Part shown: one piece after another, positions 33,436 through 44,846 of the stretch
How the letters are laid out: each line of letters opens with the position of its first letter
How positions within the stretch are numbered: position 1 is the stretch's first letter
From: Macrothele yani
Lineage: Eukaryota; Arthropoda; Arachnida; Araneae; Macrothelidae
NCBI GenBank assembly: GCA_039090855.1
Contig: CM077010.1
Span: forward strand, 41,434,905 to 41,498,904
Direction: 5' to 3'
DNA length: 64,000 bases
Translations under genes and position numbers: made by a program
The notes under the pieces: model-generated
Told to the model about the DNA's origin: nothing
What the model saw: only the letters and a program-made list of their open reading frames with translations
Database searches by the model: none

Positions 33436-33482
33436 TATAACGAAGTAAATTTCCCCGTCATTTTTGTCCACGCCGGGCATCG
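33436..33482 (-). mobile_element. LTR mini-element terminal fragment
   Basis: TATAACGAAGTAAATTTCCC and the start of the tRNA-like 3' half match the outer 45 bp of the LTR at 2024. It is cut off by the Tc1 to the right. Confidence 0.6.
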
Positions 33483-34640
33483 GGCGGTATATCAGCACAC
33501 GGGCGGTATATCAGCACACGGGCGGTATATTAGCAATTCGGTGAAAGCTATTGCACGGTGTGCATCGGTTTGAACGACGTCGAGTTGCTGCCACCGTGTG
33601 ATATGGCCAACAGACAATCCAGTAGACGACATCTGGATGACTTTAGCCGAGGTCGCGTCATTGGGAAGTTGGAAGAAGGTCGAAGTGTGACTAGTGTGGC
33701 CGAGGAGTTCGGGATCGCTCACAGCATCGTTTCACGAGCTTGGAGAGCATTTCAAACAACAGGAACAGCTGTCCGAGAGTTTAGCAGTGGTCGTCTACGA
33801 GCAACCACGGCGGCGGACGAACGGTATATTGTCCTACAGGCGAGAAGAGACAGCGGGAGAAATCGCAATGCACATGCAGCAGACAACCGGACGTCCGTTA
33901 TTGCGTTTTACCGTGGCCACGAGGCTGCACAAAGGTGGTCTATTTGCACGACGACCAGTACGGTGTGTGCCAATAACGCCTGCTCATCGGAGACGGCGGT
34001 GTCTGTGGTGCCAGGAACACGACAATTGGACACATCGGCAATGGGGTCAAGTTCTTTTACGGATGAGAGCCTATTTAGTCTGACGAGCGATTCTGGACGT
34101 ATACACATCTGGAAAGAGCAGGGAACACGCAATCACACCTCTAACATAATGAAAAGGGACCGGTTTGGAGGTGGCGGAGTTCTCGTTTGGGGCGGTATCA
34201 TGCTTGGTAGCCGTAATGACATCCACATCTTCCAAGGAGGTTCAGTCACTGGTGTCCGCTATTGTACCGGAGGTTCTCCTGCCTCACGTGCGTCTGTTTA
34301 GAGGTGCTGTGGGTCCTCTTCATGGTCGACAACGCTACACCTCATCGCACAGTGGCTATCGCAGAGCTGTTGGAGAGTGAAGATATTCAACGCATAGTTT
34401 GGCCCGCAAGGTCCTCGGACCTAAATCCAATCGAACACGTGTGGGACCTTCTCGGGAGACGCTTGGCAGCACATCACCAGCCGCCAGCAACGATTCCGCA
34501 GCTGTGATTAGCGCTACAAGAGGAATGAGCTGCGATGCCTCAACAGCTCCTTGACAACCTCGTCCTCAACATGGACAGACGTTGTAAATCCTTCAACGCA
34601 GTCAAGGGTGATCATATCTCCTACTAAAGACTGGATTTTT
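33483..34640 (+). pseudogene. Tc1-type transposase, frameshifted but nearly full length
   Basis: Starts MANRQSSRRHLDDFSRGRVI at 33603, and the HTH (GRSVTSVAEEFGIAHSIVSR) follows. The middle runs through three frames: RLHKGGLFARRPVR, then SFTDESLFSLTSDSGRIHIW (first D), then GVLVWGGIMLGSRNDIHIF. The third frame gives FMVDNATPHRTVAIAELLES (second D) and WPARSSDLNPIEHVWDLLG (E). The C-terminus MPQQLLDNLVLNMDRR ends at about 34627. All catalytic residues are present, but at least three frameshifts kill it. Three copies of a 20-bp repeat (CGGGCGGTATATCAGCACA) sit upstream at 33480-33535. Confidence 0.88.
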
Positions 34641-34971
34641 CTTGGCATCCGCGTGTAACATGGACTTTTCTGTCTTCTGTCCAGTTGTGCTCGAAGCTAC
34701 CTTTTCAATAAAGTGCCTTTGTATCCTTTGGATTCTTTGTTTGGACGGTTTTGTTTACTTGTCCCATATTCTTACATTTTGGGGATCTTATGGTATGATT
34801 TGAGTCCATGTGGAGCACTTCTGCACGACGTTACGTTCGAAAAACCATCTCGTCCTTAATTTTTGCACGCCAGTGTGGTTGATGGAAGAACTTAAATACC
34901 AAAAACATCTGATGCATAAGACTAGAAAAAAAGTGAGGAAATTTATATTCCGCATCAAAGGGCGGTTGCTG

Positions 34972-35153
34972 TCCCTGTGGCCGAGCGGCCTGAGGCGTAG
35001 GCGTATGGCCAATCTTCCGAGATGGGCTCGGGTTCGAGTCCCGGTGGTGTTGGTCTCATGGCGCTGGCACTTTCCTCTTCCTAGGACCAATAGTTCGGAC
35101 TTAGGGACTGGTGACTGCCGATAGATTTATCCACGGTGATCGTTAAATATCCA

Positions 35154-35193
<40 letters not shown>
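34972..35193 (+). repeat. SINE-D (tRNA-derived)
   Basis: tRNA-like head TGGCCGAGCGGCCTGAGG ... GGGTTCGAGTCCC (leucine/serine-type long variable arm plausible). The body is related to SINE-A in its last 100 bp (GTGATCGTTAAATATCC), followed by about 30 A. Only copy of this subfamily in the window. Confidence 0.82.
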
Positions 35194-35194
<1 letters not shown>

Positions 35195-35613
35195 ATATGC
35201 TTAGTTCTGATCGAGCCGTTGTCGGTTTGGAACGTACGACTATGACTTGCAGATCGTAGAATTGAAATGAGCTAGTCGAGTATGGTTTCAAAGCGTTTAT
35301 TTAATTTGTTAAAGGCAACACAGGTCTATGATATGAAAATACCTCACATTATTTTTACAAAAAATGCTGGATACATTGCGAACACAAAGCAGATCGATAC
35401 ATGAATTACCCATCGTGGCACTCTGTCTTCTTGGGCTTCTTACATTCCTAATCACTTTCTCTTGCATCACGTTTTGATTTTCTCCACTTTTTCTTCCGTT
35501 CATTCTACGAATTCCGCGGCATTGTCGAAAATGTTAACCCGTTCACACGAAAACAATTTTTAAAAAATTAATTTAAAACACTGCGATGTGTTCTTTATAT
35601 ATTTGAATAGATC

Positions 35614-36154
35614 GGATCAGATCATATGTAGAGGATTTTAAGAAGGGTGTGTCTGACCCCAGGTCTTAAACAATCCTCAGAAATAGGAAGCTAGGAGATT
35701 TGGGCTAGAGTGCCCGATAGGAAAGTGACACGGAGCCGCCCCGGTGGCGCAGTGGTCTAAGGCGTTGGCCTCTGATCATTCGTCCGAGAGGGGACCGGGT
35801 TCGAATCCCGGTGAGGCATGGATGTTGTGTTTGTCTTAAGGCACTGGCTCTCTCCCTTCCCTGGAACCAGTGACCCTAAATTAGGGACGGGCGACTGCTT
35901 ATAGCCCATTGAGTTGCTCACGGTGGTCGTTAAACCTCCAATAAAAAAAAAAAAAAAAAAAGAAAGTGACACGGAAGCGAGTTAGACGCCCTTATTTATT
36001 ACCGGGGGCCAATCCCTGGGGCCCGACGACTTAACGTGCCCATTCGACGCACGGCGGATATTTAGTGGTTCGAGCGTTCGTACCTGCCTGGGATCGAACC
36101 CGAGATCTTCTCCGTGGCAGTCAGGAACGTTGACCACTAGGCCATCCGCGGCCC
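35614..36154 (-). repeat. SINE-B with 17-bp TSD, itself interrupted
   Basis: tRNA-like head at the right end (complement of GCCATCCGCGGCC) and body with GACCCCAGGTCTTAAACAATCC. TSD ATATATTTGAATAGATC at 35597-35613 and 36155-36171. Related copies at 44847 and 48885. Confidence 0.9.
35735..35961 (+). repeat. SINE-A nested in SINE-B, 14-bp TSD
   Basis: Near-consensus copy, 18-A tail, TSD GAAAGTGACACGGA at 35721-35734 and 35962-35975. Confidence 0.95.
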
Positions 36155-36350
36155 ATATATTTGAATAGATCTCTTCGAGAGCTTTAAAACGATTTTGCAC
36201 TCACGGTTGTCCAGATAAACCGCGGTATTTTCAAAAGTGTTCACCGGTTCAGAAGAAAACAATTTTTTAAATGTTCAGTTCAAACCCCTGAGAAATGGTC
36301 TTCATATATTTGAATAGATCTCGTCGAGAGCTTTAAAACGATACCACACA

Positions 36351-37490
36351 CAGTCGTGTGGCGCTCACGATGTATTGCGCAGTACACGAATTGGACTCCA
36401 TGCTGTTTGCGAATATGCTAACACGATTAGCGTGCGGCACGTGTTTTTAACGCTATAATGATTTCAATTGGGACCTACTTTTGTCACAGGCGGTTGACCG
36501 TAAGTCGCCCCATACTATCCGCGGAGTAAAAAGTAGTCCTACGTCAAAAGAAGCGGTTAGCTTGTCTTACAAGATAAAGATACTCAAAACAACAGGCGTG
36601 GTGGCGGAAGTAAAATCTGTGTTGGAAATCATCCAATATTTGAAACCTAGATACCTCTGGCTTGCTTGAACTATCGATTGAACTTTTGAAGAGAGTTAAA
36701 ATTTATTACTTTTAAGTACTACTTTTCCCACATGAGGAAATGCCAGCCACTTGGGAATCTCAGAAAAGCGATTTCGTGCAAGCATCAGGGTATATCAATC
36801 TTTGACCAGTCATAGTTTTATCTCTACGGTGCGGAACATACATGTTTCTATGCAAAGCAAAACAAATGCATTTGAATACTCTTTGCTTTGCGCTGCCCGA
36901 CGGATCGTTTTCTTCGGCATGGTCTAAATATTCTGCTTTGTGAGAATATTTCGTCTCATACCAAAAACAAATGTTTGCGTTCACGCAGAAAATGAATTCT
37001 TTATGCACTCTATCTGTCATATTTTCTGGTGAATGTACCGTTGTCGGGAGCAGATATGCACTTTATGGTAAATTCTTGAAAAACGTAGTTTTGCTTTAAC
37101 TTCCATGAAACTGAGAGACATTTTTCAGTGGAAACTTCGGCGACGTGTCTTTGTGATGTACTTGTCTCTCTGATCTTCGTATACAGAGACTTTTCGAATT
37201 TTGGTTGATGGATGTATACAGCATGACGCCATTCGAATTGGTGTCGATGCAATCACATAGTCTAGCAAAAGATTCACGTCAAAGAGAAGGAGTGAGAAAG
37301 GATAAAATACTTCATGTTTTTTAAAGTTCGTACCGGGGTTGACCAAAATATGCCTGAACCGAATCCGCATCTCTGATGATAAACAGAACTGTCAGTCTGC
37401 GTGAAGTGAGTTCCAAATGTTTTATTTATTTTGCTAGATTGAAGGAGCTGTGCGCAGTTTACAGATTCGCAAAGGCATAACTGATAAAAC
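36351..37490. other. Spacer
   Basis: No gene recognised. Reverse frames at 36760-37020 and 37010-37370 are short and overlap each other; no domain seen. Confidence 0.45.
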
Positions 37491-37496
37491 CACCGG

Positions 37497-38397
37497 TAGC
37501 CAGAAGGGGATACTTGACCGATAGTAAGAAGGGGATACTTGACCGATAGTTAGAAGGGGATACTTGACCGATAATTAGAAGGGGTACTTGACCGTTAGTT
37601 AGAAGGGGATACTTGGCCGATCGTTAGAAAGGATATTTGACCGACAGTTAGAAAGGGATACTTGGCCGATAGTTAGAAGGGATACTTGACCGATAGTTAG
37701 AAGGGGATACTTAACCGATAGTTAGAACGGAATACTTAACCGATAGTTAGAAAGGATACTTGACCAACAGTTAAAAAGGATACTTGACCGATAGTTAGAA
37801 GGGAATACTTGACCGATAGTTACAAGGGGTACTTGACCGATAGTTAGAAAGGATACTTGACCAACAGTTAGAAAGGGATATTTGACCGATAGTAAGAAGG
37901 GAATACTTGATCGATAGTTAGAAATGATACTTGACCAACAGTTAGAAAGGGATATTTGACCGATAGTAAGAAGGGGATACTTGACCGATAGTTAGAATGG
38001 GATACTTGACCAACAGTGAGAAGAGGATACTTGACCGATAGTTAGAAGGGGATACTTGGCCGATAGTTAGAAAGGATATTTGACCGACAGTTAGAAGGGG
38101 ATACTTGGCCGATAGTTAGAAGGGATACTTGACCGATAGTTAGCAGAGGATACTTAACCGATAGTTAGAAGAGAATACTTGACCGATAGTTAGAAAGGAT
38201 ACTTGACCGATAGTTAGAAAGGGATACTTGACCGATAGTTAGAAGGGAATACTTGACCGATAGTTAAAAGAGGATACTTGACCGACCGTTAGAAGTTGAT
38301 ACTGGACCGATAGTTAGAAAGGATACTTGACCGACAGTTAGAAGGGGATACTTGGCCGATAGTTAGAAGGGGGTACTTGTCTGATAGTTGGAAAGGG
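37497..38397 (+). repeat. 25-bp minisatellite, about 36 copies
   Basis: Unit GATAGTTAGAAGGGGATACTTGACC with 24-26-bp variants. Common alternatives are TTGGCCG, GACCAACAG and AAGGAATACTT. Variants are intermixed, with some higher-order runs (for example alternating CAACAG units near 37750-38000). Confidence 0.95.
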
Positions 38398-39754
38398 AAA
38401 AACTAAGACTGTGACTTATATGATGCGGGTAAGGGCACGGCCGTAGCTAGATTCCATACTCAGAGGTAGGGGGGATGAAGGTTCATCTGGGAGGGACGGG
38501 CTTGGTGTTCCACTACAAACTGACGTTTTCCACGAATACAGACGAAAATTCTGTTTTTTCGTTGTTAATTTACTTCACTAGCGAATAATTTCTCAACGCT
38601 AAAAAAGTAAAAAGAACAAAATAAAATAAAAAATACGAAAAACGAGGGGGTAATAGAAAACTGAACTCTCTTAAAATATTTAAAAAAAAACCCAAACGTT
38701 TTCTGAATTTACTTCGTTGTGGTTGAATTGCAGGTTCCTTATTGTTCGACAAACTATAGATTTTTTTAGCTTACTGTTCTGGTCGTTTTCCGTGGATAGC
38801 ATCGATGAGTTGTTGATGTCATGATTTGACTCTTTCTACTCCGATTCTTCAGTTCCATTTTGTCGTCCATTTTTTTATCTCGCATTCTCCTTAGCTCGTG
38901 TTAGGAGATAGCCTCTTCTGCCTGTGGTAAAAAGTCAAACATCCTACCTTCCCAATTTAAAAAAGTGGAAACCTCAGACTAACGTTAACAAACTTCTTTC
39001 CTCCGCCTCCCGTACAAATGCATCGTAAAACCACTCCTACTGACCACAAAGCAATGAATAGGAAGAAGATGAAATCTCTTTCTCTCTCTCTCTCTCCTAC
39101 GCAAAATATTTCATATTAGCACTAATTTTCAACGTAAAAACGGATGCATATTTAGCTATCTCCCACATCCTCTCCGCTCGATATTACTTTTTTGCAGGCG
39201 ATTAACTTCATGGAAGTTTCTTAACAGTAGATTAGCATCTCGTAATCATTTACGAAGTGTCGAACAAAGTGTTTTTCCTTCTGCGCAACTACATATCCAC
39301 CTCTGCTTCTGCTTTTTCTTTTCCTTTCTTTCCTTGGACGGAGGAAGTGGGTAACTTTCTTTTATATTTTACGCTTTTTCGGAAAAAAGGGAACTACCGC
39401 TCTTCCCTGACTTTCAACTGCAACAAATCCTGTGCCTGTGTGGTTGAGAATCATTGGCGCATCTGTTCCTACTGATCCATTCCTAGAAGTAGTTTTTTGA
39501 GTTTTTCATCGTATCATTTCAATTTTACTTTTAAAAAACGCCCAGCACACGATTAAATATGGTATTCATGCTTGTAATAAAATGCAAGGGTGATTCATAA
39601 ACCACAGAAAACAAAAGTTCAGAGATTTTAGAACAAAGTCGATCTTCGCGGTAACGAGGGACGGTTTGCTTGCCTTGCACGAGGGGCTGAGCCTCCTCCA
39701 ACTCCCTGCTGGCTGCGGCTTTGGGTAGGGGGTAACCTCAGGAGCTACGTCAAA
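38398..39754. other. Spacer; possible hAT-type end at ~38438
   Basis: CACGGCCGTAGCTAGATTCC at 38438 resembles the hAT-type terminus at 53754 (CAGGGCCGTAGCCA), suggesting an element end, but no partner end was found. (TC)n at about 39079-39096. No gene. Confidence 0.45.
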
Positions 39755-40498
39755 TAAAAACCAGTTAGTAAAATCATGCAATGCATTGATTATGATACGC
39801 TTTCCAACATACCAGAAATCATTACTCAAGTTATGAGGATAATGGCTGTGGAATAAATCTCGCTCCTGTGCCCTGACCTTTGACCCTATTTCGAGGATAA
39901 TTAAACAGAATTGGTTCAGTATACCTCCGGAACAACATGATAAAGTTTTGATAAAGGTTTGTCACAGTAGATGAAGTTTTGGTCAAGTTATGAGGATAAT
40001 GGCTGTGGAATAAATCTCGCTCCTGCGACATGACCTTTGATCCCATTTCGATGATATTCAACAGAATTGGTTCAGTATACCTCCGGAACAACATACTAAA
40101 GTTTTGTTGCAATAGAAGCATTTTTAGTTAAGTTATTAGAATAATGGCTGTGGAATAAATTTCGCTTCTGTGCCCTGACCTTCGACCCCATTTCGATGAT
40201 ATTAAACAGAATTGGTTCAGTACAACTCCGAAACAACATGATGAAGGTTTGTCGCAATCGAAGGATTTTTACGTAAGTTATGACGCATAACGGCTATCGA
40301 ATGGATCCGCTCCTATGTCCTGACCTTTGACCCCATTTCGTTCATTTTCAACAGGGTTGCTTCCCAAGTGGTCCTCTACTACATACTAAAATTTCATCGA
40401 AATCGAACCATTTTTACGCGAGTTATCGTGCGGACGGACAGACAGATGGACAAAGCTGGAGCATATAAGCTTCTTCAACCTACGGTTGGAAAGCGTAA
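39755..40498 (+). repeat. DR1-type monomeric repeat, copy G4
   Basis: Head AGTTAGTAAAATCATGCAATG, about four monomers with TGACCTTTGACCCY at about 39873, 40029 (one change), 40178 (one change) and 40320. Then (GGAC)n and GGTTGGAAAGCGTAA. ACGCTTTCCAAC near the start and GTTGGAAAGCGT at the end form a 12-bp inverted pair. Confidence 0.8.
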
Positions 40499-41483
40499 TA
40501 ACATCCATATTTAATGCAGGAGGTACCAGAGACATATCCATCAGGCCAGTGCATTGTAATTTATCTTCCATGGAGTATGGGAGCAGAAAACACGCCAGGG
40601 TGCCTTTGTTAACACCACGACTTCAGACACAGCGCCTTACCTGCGTTCGTGAACACGGTAATTGGACCCTGGAAGACTGGAAACATATGACGTGGTCCGA
40701 TGAATCATGCTGCCAGTTGTTACGAGCTGATGGTAGGGTTCGGGTGTAACGCACACCCCCATGAGGCGATGGACCCATGCTGTCAACAAGGCACTGTGCA
40801 AACTGGTGGTAGTTCCATACATGTGTGGGGTGTCATTACGTGTCACGGTTTGGATCCTCTGGTCCTCGTAAACACGTCATTAAATGGTAATCGCTTTGTT
40901 ATTCAGCTGGGTGACCATTTGCAGCCCTTCATGTGTGACGTCCCTGCCAGCAGGACACACACGACATAAAGGCAGATAGGAATCAGAATAAAACGTCCGC
41001 GTAGCTCAATTGGTAGAGCGACTTATTCCGGAATGAGGGGATCCGGGTTCGAATCCTGGCGTGGACAGAAGTGACGGAGAAATTTACTTCGTTATACATG
41101 GACTTCATGTACCCCAACAACGATGGGATTTTCCAGGCGGACAATGCACCATGTCATCGGGCTCAAGTTGTCCAAAATTGGTTCGAGGAGCATTCTGGAC
41201 AGTTCCGACGGATGGCGTGGCCACCACGTTCGTCCAACATGAACCCAATAGAGCACTTATGGAACCTGGTTGAAAGGTCCATTCGCACCCAAGATTTTGC
41301 ACATACAAATACCAGGTAACTGTGGGAGGCTATTCAGACGGTATGGCTCAACATCTCTCCAGAAGTATTCCTGCCACTTGTGAAATCGAGGCAACGTGGA
41401 GTTGCTGCACTTCGCAGGGCTACATGAAGTCCTACACGATTCTAGGTACGTATCCCATGGCTTTTGGCACTTCAGTGTAATAC
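40498..41483 (+). pseudogene. Tc1-type transposase carrying a solo LTR
   Basis: 5' truncated: begins in the second HTH (FNAGGTRDISIR), then LLTPRLQTQRLTCVREHGN, TWSDESCCQLLRADGRVRV (first D). Frameshifted PHEAMDPCCQQGTVQTGG follows, then HLQPFM. There a 163-bp insertion sits at 40934-41096. The frame resumes DFMYPNNDGIFQADNAPCHR (second D), PPRSSNMNPIEHLWNL (E; the PDL before it changed to SNM), and ends at about 41427. The right TIR CACTTCAGTG is followed by TA at about 41480. The upstream edge abuts the G4 repeat. Confidence 0.85.
40934..41096 (+). mobile_element. Solo LTR of the tRNA-bearing mini-retroelement
   Basis: A single 163-bp LTR unit, TGTGACG ... CGTTATA, flanked by CATG on both sides (40930-40933, 41097-41100). 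Deleting it and one CATG rejoins the host frame as QPFM-DFMYP. It contains a 72-nt tRNA-like sequence at 40995-41066: 7-bp acceptor pairing (GTCCGCG with CGTGGAC), a D arm, a T arm with GGTTCGAATCC, but a palindromic anticodon arm. No core or second LTR is present, as expected after LTR-LTR recombination. Confidence 0.85.
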
Positions 41484-42852
41484 GATAGAGAGCTATATTC
41501 AGAGACTGAGAACTGATGTTCTGAGAGATATGCTGTGATAAGATTACGATACGTAATGTAAAATTGATTTACATTTGCTGACGGCGAGCGATAATCGTCA
41601 GACGGACATTGTTATGAAACAGTTGCTTGAAGGGTGTTCTCCACACTCTTACAAGCGATGTATTGATGTTACGAATACTTTAGATGCTGGGAGATATATA
41701 ATAAAGTGGACTCTGGATTTGTAAGTACTGTCTCATCACCTACCTGGGACTGTTTATCTTAAAAGTGTCTAATCAAAAAGAATTATGAATGCTTAATTAA
41801 GGTTGCAGCCACTACGAACAAGCAACGAACGAATTAGAATAAGAAGAATTCATCAAATTAAGTTTGAGACAAGTGACATTTCAGTTGATGTAACTCAATA
41901 AATCTACAAGTAATAAAACCTTATTATTCTGTACATGTAATGAAATACAGTATAAGGTGCAAAAAGACTGAGGCTTTCATTTGGCAGCGGGCAGATGAAA
42001 TAAAAAGAATTTCGTATGAAACAGCATAAAGCTAAATTCCAAAATGTCTGTTCAAAAGCATTCAATTTTTAAATAATTTGTTTGCTGAATCACAATGATA
42101 CAATGCGTGGAATAAATAAATTTGTTCAATAGATGACTTCTCTTATTTTGAATCAAACTCCTAAAGCATATTTATAAGTTCTTGAGCAGTCAGCATATTC
42201 ATCTGAACAGTTGATAAGCGTTTTTGGCGCAATTTTTCACAAAAACTTGAGAGAATTGTGAATTGGAGAAAATATATAAATTTGGTCCCTGTAATCTTGT
42301 AGTTCTCGTTACTACTGGCAATAAATTTTGTGACCTCACACATTTTTTTTTTTTTTTCAAGTTTTTCTCAGAAAACTTTTCTGATGTGAGTGTATGCAAT
42401 TAAGTCCGAGTGAATGCACGTGTATTCTATTTAAAATTGTAATGTGTACGTTCAGTATTTATGTACGAGCAATGAATCTTTCCTTTCTGATGTTCGAAAG
42501 AAAAGATAAATATGCGCGAAATAAAAATCCAAATAAGATAAATATTTCTTCGGAGACGTGAGAAATGTCTCGCAAAGTGCAAGCGACGATCTCTTTGACA
42601 GAATCAGAGTTAGAAAAAAGAGTGGTTTCTTCGGTTTCATATGAAGGAGTGTGGCCATATCCGAGGACCACATGGTGGCGATATGGACTTCCTGCAGCGA
42701 CTAAGATGGACAGCTTGCCAAGTTTCTTTCCCCTCCGCGGCGGGATGACATTTTCTTTCCATTATTGCTTTGGCCATGCTGTGACGCCGTTATGTCCTCT
42801 TTCAGCTGTTCACCAATCACCAAGACAACAACCCCAGGATATCACCTAAGGG

Positions 42853-42889
<37 letters not shown>

Positions 42890-43298
42890 ATACCTGGAAT
42901 TCTGAAATCACTGTCCAGTTCTACCGCTCTGCCAGCAGGAGCTTTCACCAAGCTAGTACGCTTTTATCAAGTGTACCAATATTTCAATTTGTCCGTATGT
43001 CCAACTATTCGTACGCGTGCGCAGGCCAAAGTAATGCAGTATTTGAAAAAATAAAACGCATGAAGAACTGGATATTTTAAGGAAGTTCGCTTAGAGGTGG
43101 CGAAAGGAAAATCCAGAAATTTTGAAGGCAGATAATTAATGTTATTATGCTGTCCTGAAAATATGTATATATAGTCATTAAAAATGCTTGTATTTGAAAA
43201 AAAATCACCAATTTGAAAAGTCCAAGGGGCAGAAGAGTATTGAGAGATCATTTTTTTTTAATATTTTGTATCAAGGATTTGCACACATCCTTATAACC
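41484..43298. other. Spacer
   Basis: AT-rich; (TA)n at 42859-42887. A 94-codon frame at 42565-42849 has no recognised domain. No repeat family identified. Confidence 0.45.
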
Positions 43299-43884
43299 TA
43301 TAACGAAGTAAATTTCTCCGTCATTTTTGGTCTACGCTGGGATTCGAACCCGAGGCCGCTTATTCCGGAACAAGTCGCTCTACCAACTGAGCTACGCAGA
43401 CGTTTATTCTGATTCCTATCTGCCTTTATGTCGTGTGCGTCCTGCTGGCAGGTACGTCACATCTCCCCCCCCGAAAGAGGGCCGGGGGCATGGCCCACGG
43501 GTCAGCCGTGACCATGAATCGTTGCAGGCAGCCATCCACTGTAGAACGAGCACTTGAGAACTCCCAGTCAATCTGCTGTGTGGAATGCAACATCACACAT
43601 TTTTATTTTTCGAAGCGCTGGAGATGGGATTCTCTGATTTTTCCTATCTCGCGGTGTGGAAATAACATCACACCAATGCGAGATTTTGAACGGCCGGGTC
43701 ATCCGGATAGTTCAGGCGCCATTATAACGAAGTAAATTTCTCCGTCATTTCTGTCCACGCCAGGATTCGAACCCGGATCCTCTCATTCCGGAATAAGTCG
43801 CTCTACCAACTGAGCTACGTAGACGTTTATTCTGATTCCTATCTGCCTTTATGTCGTGTGCGTCCTGCTGGCAGGTACGTCACA
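43299..43884 (-). mobile_element. LTR mini-retroelement (TRIM-like), copy 3
   Basis: LTRs 43299-43461 (163 bp) and 43723-43884 (162 bp) flank a 261-bp core with no ORF. On the minus strand the primer-binding site is TGGCGCCTGAAC (one change; complement of 43710-43721), one base after the 5' LTR. A G-run ending GGGGGAGA directly precedes the 3' LTR. AACC lies before the left LTR, and ACCCC or AACC (depending on where the A is placed) follows the right one, now within a 14-C run. The core is longer than in copy 1 but shares GGAGATGGGATTCTC and ACATCACACCAATGCGAGA. Confidence 0.82.
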
Positions 43885-44402
43885 ACCCCCCCCCCCCCAA
43901 TGCTCAACATCACTCCATTTGAAGGTGTAGTAATATTATCAGTAGCAGTTAGCATTTACATGAATTCTCAGCTGTACCTTAAAATATCTTTTACAGTAAT
44001 GCAACATTTTCTTTAAATTTGAAGTTTATGTATATGTTACCGTAAAAACCCAAAATCCTTTATTTCGCGAAATTACTAGTACGAACGCGAAATGTACACG
44101 AGCACTAGTTACTTCGGGTTTTGCTAGTAACATCTAGAAATGACTAACATCCTTAGTAAAGTACAGAATAAAAAGTTTACGTCGGGTATTTACTTATTTT
44201 TTAGTGAAAACCCGTTCTCACTAGACGCGGAACAGTAAAAATCCGAAATGATTACAATAGATATGAATTCTTATGGTAAAAATAAAGTACACTGAATAAC
44301 ATACAGAAAATTATTTATTTGAAAAACACAAAATAAGTTCACTCAATAAAACACAGAAAAATTATTTGTTGGAAAATCATAAAATAAGAACATTACAATT
44401 TA

Positions 44403-44716
44403 CTTGTTATTACATGGCCCACTATTGTGGAATTTAGCACTACACAAAACATTATTCTTTTTACATTTGCATAACTTTGTTGTATATTTCTTTGTACACT
44501 TGCATACTGAAAAACCTTGGCTGGGACCTGTTACAGAAAAAGAAGCTGCTTGACGCAAAGACAATTGCATATCTTTTTTTACTTCAGTGATATCAATAAA
44601 TTTTTGTTTACAAATATCAAATTCTGATTTAGTATACAAATGATTTATAGCACATTCTTTAGTACCTAGTTGATGCGTGTTGTTGTCAGTTTTCGTCCAA
44701 ACAACAGCTATAATAC
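44403..44716 (-). pseudogene. Ginger/KRBA2-like integrase C-terminus, distal half
   Basis: The minus-strand frame reads IIAVVWTKTDNNTHQLGT, then NHLYTKSEFDICKQKFIDI, LSLRQAASFS and TGPSQGFSVCKCTKKYTTKL. It ends in a cysteine cluster CKCKKNNVLCSAKFHNSGPC before a natural stop at 44403. This C-C-rich tail follows the integrase in KRAB-A-domain-containing-protein-2-like and Ginger-type proteins. The open frame extends to 44846, but its first ~43 residues are translated Tc1 TIR and should be ignored. Confidence 0.7.
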
Positions 44717-44846
44717 ACAGTCGAGTCACATTAATGTGACCACCTCCTACTTTTGACGTCAACAGCGCGTAGCCAGTGAAAGAAGGCACGTGTCGTGAGC
44801 TGGCTTGGAGGGTATATAAGAGTTGCTGTAGGCATTCTGGAAACAT

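Larger units (their letters stand above)
35510..36350. repeat. ~150-bp tandem repeat broken by nested SINEs
   Basis: ATATATTTGAATAGATCTCG and GAGAGCTTTAAAACGAT recur at about 35597/36155 and 36306, with CCGCGGCATTGTCGAAAATG / CCGCGGTATTTTCAAAAGTG between. Removing the insert at 35614-36171 restores about 150-bp periodicity. Confidence 0.7.

Noticed and set aside
37497..38397. CRISPR-like array
   Set aside because: Units are contiguous and degenerate with no unique spacers, and the sequence is eukaryotic.
42565..42849. 94-codon open frame
   Set aside because: No motif and no conserved context; length is within chance expectation.
44717..44846. N-terminal extension of the Ginger-like frame
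   Set aside because: This part translates the inverted end and leader of the inserted Tc1, not the host element.
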